Origin: Polyangium sp. (in: bacteria)
Lineage (GTDB): Bacteria; Myxococcota_A; Polyangia; Palsa-1104
NCBI GenBank assembly: GCA_025450955.1
Contig: JANWLJ010000211.1
Coordinates: forward strand, 1-11,598
Length of the DNA: 11,598 nucleotides
Direction: 5' to 3'
A program made the translations under genes and the position numbers. Position 1 is the first letter of the stretch. Each line of letters starts with the position of its first letter. The notes under the pieces are model-generated. The model saw nothing but the letters and a program-made list of their open reading frames with translations, had not been told where the DNA came from and made no database searches. Shown piece after piece: positions 1-5,507 of the stretch.

Positions 1-218
1 AGCATCCCGTCGACGGTCATGAGCGCGGCGCCCTCGCCCATCGCCTCGACCAGCAGCCGATACGGGTGGCCCGGATCCCGGAAGGTGTAGATCTCCTCGC
101 CGACCGGCCCCTCGACCACCACCCCATCAATCCTGCCCGCGCGCATCGCGCACAGCATCTCCTCCGCCTCGTCGAGGCTGAGGGTCACGTCGCCGATGCG
201 GATCTGGTCTCTGTCCAT
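1..218 (-). CDS. PAS-type sensor histidine kinase, N-terminus only (runs off left edge)
   Basis: Third gene of the kai operon, beginning at ATG 218, 4 nt after the kaiB stop. Only the first 72 residues lie in the window. They read as a short helix-rich lead-in (LDEAEEMLCAMRAGRIDGVV), then GPVGEEIYTFRDPGHPYRLL and VEAMGEGAALMTVDGML. I recognise this lead-in, followed by the start of a PAS domain, from the soluble histidine kinases that sit beside kaiB/kaiC in proteobacteria. No transmembrane segment is visible, so the protein is probably cytosolic. The kinase core, phospho-acceptor His and any receiver domain lie outside the window. Its position suggests it relays the state of KaiC/KaiB to gene expression, as SasA-type kinases do; that role is inferred. 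The start has only a weak Shine-Dalgarno, consistent with coupling to kaiB translation. Confidence 0.8.
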   Translation of the reverse strand, partial: MDRDQIRIGDVTLSLDEAEEMLCAMRAGRIDGVVVEGPVGEEIYTFRDPGHPYRLLVEAMGEGAALMTVDGM

Positions 219-222
219 CTCG

Positions 223-540
223 TCAGGTCTCCATCGGCTTGAGATCGAGGCCGATGAGCACCCGATCCGTCTCCGAGAGATCGCCGATGATCTTCCTGAA
301 CGGCTCCGGCAGCTTTCGTACCAGCGTCGGGACCGCGAGGATCTGATCGCCCTTGGCGAGCTGCGGTTGCTCGAGCAGATCGATCACCTCGATCTGGTAT
401 TCGCCCGCCAGGTGCGCATCGCAGATCCGGTGCAGGTTGGTGAGCGCGGCGATCGACCGGGCGCTCTGCCCCGCCACATACAGCCGGAGCTGGTACTTCG
501 CCGCTTTCGGCGCGGCGCGGGACCCCTTGAGCCTAGCCAT
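223..540 (-). CDS. kaiB: Circadian clock/timer protein KaiB
   Basis: The 105-residue product has the normal KaiB length (about 100 residues) and the thioredoxin-like KaiB pattern. A first strand LRLYVAGQSARS (18-29) is followed by a helix (NLHRICDAHLAG), a second strand with the segment YQIEVIDLLEQPQLAKGDQI (48-67), then AVPTLVRKLPEPFRKIIGDL (69-88) with the conserved VPTL proline, and the C-terminal DRVLIGLDL. In characterised systems KaiB switches fold and binds the CI ring of phosphorylated KaiC. The ATG at 540 overlaps the end of kaiC by 8 bp and has a strong GGAAGGAG ribosome site 8 nt upstream, so the start is secure. A sensor kinase gene follows after 4 nt. No kaiA is seen in the window, which implies a KaiA-free KaiB-KaiC module. 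Confidence 0.96.
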   Translation of the reverse strand: MARLKGSRAAPKAAKYQLRLYVAGQSARSIAALTNLHRICDAHLAGEYQIEVIDLLEQPQLAKGDQILAVPTLVRKLPEPFRKIIGDLSETDRVLIGLDLKPMET

Positions 541-2287
541 GCGAGTTGCTCCTTCCGTTCCTGGGCAAGTCGACCTGCCGGCTCTTGGCCATCTGCTTCT
601 GATCGCCGGCGTGGCGCTCGCGGCGGCGCTGTTCGTCGCCGGTGAGTCGGCCGAGCTCGTCGGCCGCGTTTTGGAGCTCGACGTCGAGCGCCTCCCTTTG
701 GGCCTCGAGCGCCTTGTGCCGGGTCAAGAGCCGGCTCTGCTCGCGCGCCAGCTCCTCCCTTTGCCGCAGCTCCCGTTCGCGATCGCGCGCCTCCTGGGCC
801 AGCCGCGCCGAGCCGGTCAAGACCCCTTCCGGGCCGAGATAGGCGTCGCGCAGCCCGATCCCGTGCTCGTCCAAAATGAACTCGCGGACCTGGTTCGAGT
901 GGCTCATCCCGCGCGACTTGAGGACGAACAGCGTGCGGTTGCGCTCCCCGTTGAGCTCGGTCTGGCGGAGCAGGATCCAGGTGTCGATCAGCGACGAGAT
1001 TCCGACCTCGCTGGTCGCGATCGCCCGGTCCCCTGTGGTCAGGCTGGTATAGAGCGCGGTCACGCCCTTTTGTTTCAAGAAGTCGATGGTGCGAATCAGC
1101 ATCGCCTGCGCCTCTTCGAGAGTGCCCGCCCCCGCGAGGCTGCTGATCGGATCCATCACCAGCGCGCGCGGCTGAAAGGTCGTGATCGCCTTGTGCAGCG
1201 AGACGAGGTGCATCTCCAGCCCATGCGATGACGGGCGCGCCGCTTGGATCTGGAGCAGCCCCTTATCGATCCAGCGCTGCAGATCGATCCCGATCGAACG
1301 CATATTCCGCACCAGCTGCTGCGGCGACTCCTCGTAAGCCAAGAAGAGACAGCGCTCGCCGCGCCGGCAGCTCGCGTCGACGAACGAGGACGCCAAGCTG
1401 GTCTTGCCGGTGCCGGCCGCCCCGGAGACGAGCGCGCTGGTTCCACGGTACATCCCCTTGGCCCCGAGCATCTCGTCGAGCGCCTGGACCCCGAACGAAA
1501 CCACCTCGTTCGAGGCCTGGCTGTCGAGCCCCAGCGAGGTGATGGGCAAAACCGAGAAACCCTGCTCGTCGATCAAGAAGGGATACTCGTTGGTCCCGTG
1601 GGCGCTGCCTCGATACTTGACGATTCGCAGCCGACGAATCGAGCGCTGCTCGCTCACCCGATGATCGAGGAGGATCACCGCGTCCGAGACATACTCCTCG
1701 AGTCCCTGCCGGGTGAGCTGACCCTGCCCCCGCTCGCCGGTGATCACCGTGGTCACTCCCCGATCCTTCAACCAGGAGAACAGCCGCCGCAGCTCGGCCC
1801 TGAGGATCGCCTGGTTGGAGAAGCCGGAGAACAGCGTCTCGATGGTGTCGAGCACGACCCGTTTCGCTTTGATCGAGTCGATGGCGTACGCCAGCCGGAT
1901 GAACAGCCCGTCGAGGTTGTATTCGCCGGTCTCCTCGATCTCGCTCGGCTCGACCCGCACGTGATCGATCGCGAGCTGCCCGCGCGCCACCATCTGATCG
2001 AGATCGAACCCGAGCGACCGCGTGTTCTCCGCCAGCTCCTCGGCCGTCTCCTCGAACAGCATGAACACCCCCGGCTCGCCGTACTCGAGGGCGCCGCGCA
2101 CCAGGAACTCGGTCGCGAACAGCGTCTTGCCGCAGCCGGGCCCGCCACACACCAGCGTCGGCCGCCCGCGAGGCAATCCGCCGCCGGTGATCTCGTCGAC
2201 GCCCAAGATGCCGGTCGGCGCTTTCGAAAGACCCTTCGCCGGCGCCTGGCCGGCACTCTCCTTGGCTCTGGGGCGACGACGACGCAC
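533..2287 (-). CDS. kaiC: KaiC-family double RecA-like ATPase/autokinase with coiled-coil tail
   Basis: This is a 584-residue protein from GTG 2287, longer than cyanobacterial KaiC (519). CI domain: P-loop GGPGCGKT (48-55), paired Glu in FEET (79-80), Walker B VVLD (144-147). CII domain: P-loop GAAGTGKT (289-296), paired Glu in YEES (319-320), Walker B ALVMD (375-379), and the phosphosite region SEVGISSLIDT with Ser431-Ser432, where the cyanobacterial enzyme has Ser-Thr. After about residue 480 the protein continues as a charged Glu/Arg/Leu-rich stretch (about 493-560) predicted to be a coiled coil, then a basic tail. Known non-cyanobacterial KaiCs with such tails work without KaiA. Start choice: a TTG at 2296 is in frame but lies inside a TATATTG -10 box, so the leaderless GTG at 2287 is preferred. 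KaiC leads an operon with kaiB and a sensor kinase. The SS phosphosite and the tail are read directly; autokinase activity is inferred. Confidence 0.95.
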   Translation of the reverse strand: MRRRRPRAKESAGQAPAKGLSKAPTGILGVDEITGGGLPRGRPTLVCGGPGCGKTLFATEFLVRGALEYGEPGVFMLFEETAEELAENTRSLGFDLDQMVARGQLAIDHVRVEPSEIEETGEYNLDGLFIRLAYAIDSIKAKRVVLDTIETLFSGFSNQAILRAELRRLFSWLKDRGVTTVITGERGQGQLTRQGLEEYVSDAVILLDHRVSEQRSIRRLRIVKYRGSAHGTNEYPFLIDEQGFSVLPITSLGLDSQASNEVVSFGVQALDEMLGAKGMYRGTSALVSGAAGTGKTSLASSFVDASCRRGERCLFLAYEESPQQLVRNMRSIGIDLQRWIDKGLLQIQAARPSSHGLEMHLVSLHKAITTFQPRALVMDPISSLAGAGTLEEAQAMLIRTIDFLKQKGVTALYTSLTTGDRAIATSEVGISSLIDTWILLRQTELNGERNRTLFVLKSRGMSHSNQVREFILDEHGIGLRDAYLGPEGVLTGSARLAQEARDRERELRQREELAREQSRLLTRHKALEAQREALDVELQNAADELGRLTGDEQRRRERHAGDQKQMAKSRQVDLPRNGRSNSHG

Positions 2288-2294
2288 GGGCCTC

Positions 2295-2322
2295 AATATA
2301 GGGTGCCGAAGGGTCCCTTCAA
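2295..2322 (-). promoter_or_regulatory. Promoter of the kaiC-kaiB-kinase operon
   Basis: On the minus strand, a -35-like TTGAAG (2317-2322) is separated by 16 nt from a TATATT -10 box (2295-2300). Seven nt later comes the GTG of kaiC, with no Shine-Dalgarno, so the transcript would begin at or beside the start codon. The promoter assignment is by pattern only. Confidence 0.55.
2308..2320. repeat. 13-bp palindrome inside the kaiC promoter (possible operator)
   Basis: GAAGGG-T-CCCTTC is a perfect inverted repeat with a single central base. It lies between the proposed -10 and -35 boxes of kaiC and overlaps the -35 by 4 bp. A repressor bound here would block the operon. No regulator is identified. 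Confidence 0.35.
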
Positions 2323-2379
2323 TCGGCCCGCGACGGCGGCGAGCGCTCCGGGATCGAGCGCGGGCGCGACCGACCGTGA

Positions 2380-2385
2380 TAGCCT
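2380..2385 (+). promoter_or_regulatory. Putative -10 box, leaderless start at 2392
   Basis: TGA-TAGCCT looks like an extended -10 (TGnTAnnCT) and ends 6 nt before ATG 2392. No Shine-Dalgarno is present and no convincing -35 is seen, so this rests on similarity to the other start regions in the window. Confidence 0.35.
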
Positions 2386-2391
2386 GGCGAC

Positions 2392-2823
2392 ATGCTCCTC
2401 ATCGACGGACTGTGCGACGCGCCGGGCGCGCTCGACTGGAATGCGGTCGATCGTCTGTGCGCCGGCGAAGCGCGGGTCGAGCACACCGAACGGCTGAGCC
2501 CGAAGGTGAGCGGCGAAGGCGTGCGCCTTTCGGCCGTGCTCGCCGCCTCGCGTCCCGACGCGGAGGCGACGCACGTGATGGTCGCCGACGACGGCGAGTA
2601 TCGCGCCTGCCTCGCGCTCGACGATGAGGCGCGCGCGGCGGTGCTCGCCCATCGCAGCGAAGGCCAGCCGCTCTCGGCGGCGATGGGCGGCCCGGTGCGC
2701 CTGCTCGTCCCCGCGAGCGACAACGGCTGCCTGAGCGTCAAGCGCGTCACCCGCCTGACCCTGCTCGATCACCCCGAGCCCGACACCGTGCCCCGCCCCA
2801 CCACTCCGCTGCGCGCCCGCTGA
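2392..2823 (+). CDS. Small molybdopterin-oxidoreductase-fold protein, cofactor Cys apparently missing
   Basis: The 143-residue product has no signal peptide. It matches the core of the oxidoreductase molybdopterin-binding (sulfite-oxidase/MsrP-like) fold in order: LLIDGLCDAPGALDW (2-16) as the first strand and linker, GEGVRLSAVLAAS (41-53) like the 'G.pL..lL' helix start, THVMVADDGEYRACLAL (60-76), then AMGGPVRLLVPASDNG (97-112) and SVKRVTRLTL (115-124), which are the family's best-conserved features. In active enzymes a cysteine near the third strand (usually in a C.GN context) ligates molybdenum. The corresponding stretch here (VEHTERLSPKVSGE) has none, so the protein may bind no Mo, or may have a structural or binding role. 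The remaining cysteines (8, 23, 73, 113) are elsewhere. The gene is transcribed away from kaiC and probably leaderless. Family assignment is fairly firm; function is unknown. Confidence 0.75.
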   Translation: MLLIDGLCDAPGALDWNAVDRLCAGEARVEHTERLSPKVSGEGVRLSAVLAASRPDAEATHVMVADDGEYRACLALDDEARAAVLAHRSEGQPLSAAMGGPVRLLVPASDNGCLSVKRVTRLTLLDHPEPDTVPRPTTPLRAR

Positions 2824-2842
2824 GCGCGGTCGCGAGCGAGCG

Positions 2843-3544
2843 TCAGCCGCAGCCCGACCACTTCATCGTGGTGTCGAAGCCCTTGTGGAAAAACAAGAGG
2901 TGCCCGGCGCCGGTGATCCGCAGATAGCTCGGCAGCGCGCCGCCGCGCGCGGGCCGGAACTGCTCCTGCACCTTGAGCCAGTCGGCGTGCTTGGGCAGCT
3001 TGGCGGGCTGAAGCTCGCCCTTGAGCTCGACGAAGCTCCCGGCGTCGATCCACAAAGTGCCGCTCGCCAAAGAGGTCTGCGGCCTGAGCGCGCTCACCTT
3101 GAGCACCCACGCGTCGTGTCCCCAGAGCGGCTCTTTGCGCAACAGCTCGAAGCGCTCGCCCGAGGCGTTCTTGCTCGCGAGCGGCGACATATCGAGATCG
3201 TCATCGCCGTGCTTCTTCTTTTCGGCGCGGGCCTTGTCGGCGCGGGCGCGCTCGCCCTCGAGCTCTTTGGCGCCGAGCGGCTTTCCGTCGCGGACGATGC
3301 GCGCGAGCTGGAAGTCGCTGTCGTCTCCGTCGAGCTTGACCTGGCCGTCGCGCGTTTCGGTGTGCTCGAGCTGGCCCTTTTTATCGAAGATGCGGGTCTC
3401 GATGCTCATCTTGCAGGTGACCGGGCCGAGCTTCTGGTCGACCACCGCGCGCGCCCGCGCGACGATCTGCTCCACGCCGGGCTCTTCGCCGAGGGCCACC
3501 ACCGACGGTAACAGCGCTATCAGGATGAAGGCTCGCATGCTCAT
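2843..3544 (-). CDS. Exported outer-membrane lipoprotein-sorting-like (LolA-like) protein
   Basis: The 233-residue product starts at ATG 3544 (MSMRAF), with a GGTGA ribosome site 5 nt upstream. A GTG at 3553 and an ATG at 3538 are in-frame alternatives. Residues 3-19 form a signal peptide (FILIALLPSVVALG), so the protein is periplasmic. The mature part alternates strands typical of the LolA/LolB beta-sheet superfamily: VTCKMSIETRIFDKKGQLE, then RFELLRKEPLWGHDAWVLKV, TLWIDAGSFVELKGELQP, LPSYLRITGAGHLLFFHKGF. A highly charged insertion (ERARADKARAEKKKHGDDD) lies mid-protein, and it ends with Cys-Gly. 'Outer membrane lipoprotein-sorting protein' is the usual label for such relatives, whose substrates are mostly unknown. 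It is not certain that it carries lipoproteins. It converges on the 2392-2823 gene with a 19-bp gap. Confidence 0.7.
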   Translation of the reverse strand: MSMRAFILIALLPSVVALGEEPGVEQIVARARAVVDQKLGPVTCKMSIETRIFDKKGQLEHTETRDGQVKLDGDDSDFQLARIVRDGKPLGAKELEGERARADKARAEKKKHGDDDLDMSPLASKNASGERFELLRKEPLWGHDAWVLKVSALRPQTSLASGTLWIDAGSFVELKGELQPAKLPKHADWLKVQEQFRPARGGALPSYLRITGAGHLLFFHKGFDTTMKWSGCG

Positions 3545-3567
3545 TGGATTCACCGCCCCGCCCGAGG

Positions 3568-3588
3568 GTTCGCCGGACGCCGGCGAAC
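3568..3588. repeat. 21-bp perfect inverted repeat upstream of the LolA-like gene
   Basis: GTTCGCCGG-ACG-CCGGCGAAC has 9-bp perfect arms around a 3-nt centre. It starts 24 bp upstream of the minus-strand ATG at 3544. It could be an operator or, if transcribed, a stable 5'-UTR hairpin. There is no T-run, so it is not an obvious terminator. Confidence 0.6.
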
Positions 3589-3712
3589 GCGACGAGGTCG
3601 ACAGACCACCGCTGGCGATTCTTCATGCAGCTGAAACGCGAGGACTGGGGACCATTGACCGCCAACCATTGTGAGCAAACTCCAGGTTGCTTCCATCCCT
3701 CTCCCAGACTGC

Positions 3713-3718
3713 TACGCT
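3713..3718 (+). promoter_or_regulatory. Putative extended -10 box, leaderless start at 3726
   Basis: TGC-TACGCT is an extended -10-like sequence ending 7 nt before ATG 3726, where there is no Shine-Dalgarno. The -35 is not convincing. The rest of the 3589-3712 stretch holds nothing else I can support. Confidence 0.4.
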
Positions 3719-3725
3719 TCGCCTC

Positions 3726-4595
3726 ATGCACGTAGAAGACAGCTACGAAGGTGCCCTTCTCCGCATGCAACGACTCGAGCAGGCGGGGATCATCGTCGCG
3801 CCATCTCCGCCGCGCAAGAGCGAGGACGAGGAGGCGCTGCTCGCGCGCGTGCGCGATCTCGAGGAGCTCGCGACCGTCGCCTGCGACGAGAACGAACGCC
3901 TCAAGCAAGAGCTGGTCGAAGCGCGCGATCTGATCGTCAGCTTGCAGCGCCAGGCCGCGATGCTCGAGAGCCGCGCGGATCCAACCGAGGCCGCGATGCT
4001 CGAGAGCCGCGCGGATCCGACCGAGAGCAGCAGCTTCCCGGCGCCGGAACCCGCGCCGCCGCTCGACGCTCACTTCGGGCTCGATTCTCCCGACGACGAT
4101 TCGTTCTCCTTCGAGCTGAAGCGAAAGCGCGGCGGAGCCATCCGCTACCTCGTCGCTGCCGCGGCGGTCGGCGGCATCGCGTGCGTTTGGTTGAGCCTGA
4201 GGCCCCAGGCGCGCCCGCAGGCCGCGGTGGCCATCGCGTCGCCGGCTCCACCCGCTCCGACCGTCGCGGTCTCCGCAGCGCCGCCGATCGCGGCACCAGC
4301 CACCGCCGCCCATGCGATCCCCGCCGCCCTCCCGACGACCGCCGCCCCGTCGCCGGCGACCTCCATTCCGACCGCGGCCGCGCCGCAGCCGAGCGCGCCC
4401 GCCGCGCAGCCGCCCGCCGTCGCCACGCGCTCACCCGCGATCGAGTCGTCGCACCGCGAGCTCGCCAAGAAGCACCACTCGTCGAGGCGCCACCACCACC
4501 ACGCCACGCGCAAGCACCACGCCGCCTCCCATCACGTCGCGAGCCAACATCACGTCGGGGACACCAACGACCCGCTCGGCGGCTCGGACCTCTAG
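3726..4595 (+). CDS. Single-pass membrane protein with coiled coil, Ala/Pro linker and His-rich tail
   Basis: I do not recognise the family. The 289-residue product starts at ATG 3726, chosen because an extended -10 lies just upstream; a TTG at 3687 would be within the promoter region. Layout: a helical, probably coiled-coil N-terminal segment (about 1-80, Glu/Arg/Leu-rich); two adjacent copies of AAMLESRADPTE (77-88, 89-100); an acidic stretch; a basic stop-transfer-like KRKR (132-135); one membrane helix at about 140-158 (YLVAAAAVGGIACVWLSL); an Ala/Pro-rich low-complexity linker (159-240); a His-rich tail with six HH pairs between 249 and 276; and a C-terminal NDPLGGSDL. By the positive-inside rule the N-terminus is cytoplasmic and the linker/His tail periplasmic. 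The His cluster could bind metal ions, but that is inference. Confidence 0.75.
   Translation: MHVEDSYEGALLRMQRLEQAGIIVAPSPPRKSEDEEALLARVRDLEELATVACDENERLKQELVEARDLIVSLQRQAAMLESRADPTEAAMLESRADPTESSSFPAPEPAPPLDAHFGLDSPDDDSFSFELKRKRGGAIRYLVAAAAVGGIACVWLSLRPQARPQAAVAIASPAPPAPTVAVSAAPPIAAPATAAHAIPAALPTTAAPSPATSIPTAAAPQPSAPAAQPPAVATRSPAIESSHRELAKKHHSSRRHHHHATRKHHAASHHVASQHHVGDTNDPLGGSDL
3954..4025 (+). repeat. 36-bp in-frame tandem duplication
   Basis: Two adjacent 36-bp units, 3954-3989 and 3990-4025, differ at a single base (CCA versus CCG proline codon). Each encodes AAMLESRADPTE. 35/36 identity points to a recent slippage or unequal-exchange duplication. Confidence 0.95.
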
Positions 4596-4651
4596 TAACT
4601 GCGAAGCTGCAAGTCCCGTCGATCGTTGCTGTTCCCGGTGGAGTCAGAAAC

Positions 4652-4680
4652 TTGACCTATCGACGCATCCGATCGAGCCT
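4652..4680 (+). promoter_or_regulatory. Promoter of the small protein/retropepsin pair
   Basis: TTGACC (4652-4657), a 17-nt spacer, then GAGCCT (4675-4680), ending 8 nt before ATG 4689. The -35 is 5/6 consensus and the -10 is weak. The geometry matches the other proposed leaderless promoters here. Confidence 0.45.
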
Positions 4681-4688
4681 CGTTGTTG

Positions 4689-4949
4689 ATGGATCAGATG
4701 CATGCAACGTCCGTCGAGCCGGAACGGCTCACATGGGACGATATTTGCCGACGATACGTCAACGAATGGGTCGTTCTCGTCGACATCGAGTGGGGCGCCG
4801 ATGACAGCATCGAGTTCGGCCTCGCGACTGTCATCGGGCATGCTCCCACTCGAAAAGGTGCGACCCCCATCGCGAAACTCGCATATGAATCGCACCAAGA
4901 AGTGGGCTGTTTCTTTACCGGCCCGCCGTTCGGCCCATCAACGAAGTGA
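4689..4949 (+). CDS. Small conserved-type protein coupled to a retropepsin-like protease
   Basis: The 86-residue product from ATG 4689 (ATG 4698 is also possible) is soluble, with no signal peptide. Core: LTWDDICRRYVNEWVVLVDI (13-32), then a short acidic turn, IEFGLATVIGHAPTRKGA, and a C-terminal ESHQEVGCFFTGPPFGPSTK. From memory, small proteins with a WDEIC...Y...WV.LV.., V.GHG.TR and FTG pattern occur next to single-domain aspartic proteases in cyanobacteria and other bacteria. I know of no assigned function. The stop overlaps the protease start (GTGA), so the two are translationally coupled. G+C is visibly lower than in neighbours (about 53-60% in sampled lines), a hint of horizontal acquisition. 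It could be a protease partner, substrate or inhibitor; this is speculation. Confidence 0.7.
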   Translation: MDQMHATSVEPERLTWDDICRRYVNEWVVLVDIEWGADDSIEFGLATVIGHAPTRKGATPIAKLAYESHQEVGCFFTGPPFGPSTK

Positions 4950-5341
4950 AGGTCACACGCTTCAATCCGACCGGTGACCTGATCTTCGTGTCTGGTCGGA
5001 TCTGGGGTCGCAAGGGCCAGCTCGCATCGTTACGCCTGGTTCTCGACACCGGATCCTCGGAATCGATCATCGCGCCCGAGGTGCTCGATCAGATCGGCTA
5101 CACCCCACGCGAGGGCGAAGCCATGACCGTCATCCGCTCGGCGGTAGGCCGGGAAACGGGATATCTGATTCGCGTTGCTCGCTTCGCCAGCCTCGGCTTC
5201 GAAGCCTCCGACTTCTTGGTCCACGCCCACGATCTGCCCGAAGGTTACGGCATCGATGGCTTGATCGGCCTGAGCTTCCTGCGACAGTTCAACTACGAGG
5301 TTCGATCCCGCGAGGGCCGCCTCCTCGTAGCTCGCATCTGA
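4946..5341 (+). CDS. Retropepsin-like aspartic protease (single domain)
   Basis: The 131-residue product starts with GTG 4946, overlapping the previous stop. It carries the aspartic-protease active-site motif LVLDTGSSESII (31-42), with catalytic Asp34-Thr35-Gly36. The second conserved element IDGLIGLSFLRQF (103-115) corresponds to the flap-side hydrophobic-hydrophobic-Gly motif of retropepsins. Only one DTG is present, as in retroviral proteases, so it would need to dimerise to be active. There is no signal peptide, transmembrane helix or fusion partner, so it is probably cytoplasmic. Its only visible partner is the coupled 86-residue protein upstream. Substrate unknown. Base composition is lower in G+C than the flanking genes, and tRNA-Ala lies immediately beyond its 3' end. 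Confidence 0.88.
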   Translation: MKVTRFNPTGDLIFVSGRIWGRKGQLASLRLVLDTGSSESIIAPEVLDQIGYTPREGEAMTVIRSAVGRETGYLIRVARFASLGFEASDFLVHAHDLPEGYGIDGLIGLSFLRQFNYEVRSREGRLLVARI

Positions 5342-5368
5342 CCACCGCGCCGGTTCCCCAAACAACGA

Positions 5369-5399
5369 GCGCCTGAATCCGGAAATCGAATTCAGGCGC
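5369..5399 (-). terminator. Hairpin downstream of tRNA-Ala, likely terminator
   Basis: Perfect 10-bp arms GCGCCTGAAT (5369-5378) and ATTCAGGCGC (5390-5399) surround an 11-nt loop. On the minus strand the stem is followed by TCGTTGTTT, a loose T-rich tract, so it plausibly terminates the tRNA transcript. On the plus strand the tail is not T-rich. The arms copy part of the tRNA-Ala D-stem/anticodon-stem sequence. Confidence 0.55.
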
Positions 5400-5418
5400 C
5401 CTCGAATCTCTAACGTAG

Positions 5419-5491
5419 TGGAGCTGAACGGGATCGAACCGTCGGCCTCCTGAATGCCATTCAGGCGCTCTCCCAGCTGAGCTACAGCCCC
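5419..5491 (-). tRNA. tRNA-Ala (anticodon GGC)
   Basis: The 73-nt sequence folds as a complete cloverleaf. The acceptor GGGGCTG pairs with CAGCTCC and includes the G3:U70 wobble that identifies alanine tRNAs. The D-arm is GCTC/GAGC. The anticodon stem CCTGA/TCAGG has loop ATGGCAT, giving anticodon GGC. The variable loop is 5 nt. The T-arm is GACGG/CCGTT with loop TTCGATC. The discriminator base is A and the 3' CCA is not encoded. It begins 16 nt after the stop of the 141-codon gene upstream, so the two are probably co-transcribed. Confidence 0.97.
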
Positions 5492-5507
5492 ATTGAATCA
5501 AATGGTG

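Noticed and set aside
2288..2296. TTG at 2296 as the kaiC start
   Set aside because: The TTG overlaps the TATATT -10 box and has no ribosome site. GTG 2287 fits the leaderless spacing seen at other genes. Only three residues differ.
1244..2497. A 417-codon plus-strand open frame opposite kaiC
   Set aside because: Antisense shadow of kaiC. It crosses the intergenic promoter region and overlaps the 2392 gene in another frame, with no recognisable motif.
2824..2842. Terminator between the convergent 2392 and 3544 genes
   Set aside because: The 19-bp gap is G/C-rich with repeated GCGAGC but no usable stem-loop and no T-run.
3381..4313. A 310-codon minus-strand open frame spanning 3381-4313
   Set aside because: It overlaps two better-supported genes in different frames and has low-complexity Arg/Gly-rich content without a domain.
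4249..4560. Possible repeat array or CRISPR in the Ala/Pro and His-rich coding stretch
   Set aside because: The repetition comes from GC-rich Ala/Pro/His codons without fixed unit length or spacers, and it is read as coding sequence.
4638..5423. Integration-site (att) repeat flanking the retropepsin pair: GTGGAG at 4638-4643 and at the tRNA 3' end 5418-5423
   Set aside because: Only six matching bases, which is expected by chance, and there is no integrase gene. The low G+C of the pair remains only suggestive of transfer.
5289..5501. A 70-codon minus-strand open frame over the tRNA
   Set aside because: It is the familiar false protein from translating a tRNA gene; the cloverleaf accounts for the sequence.
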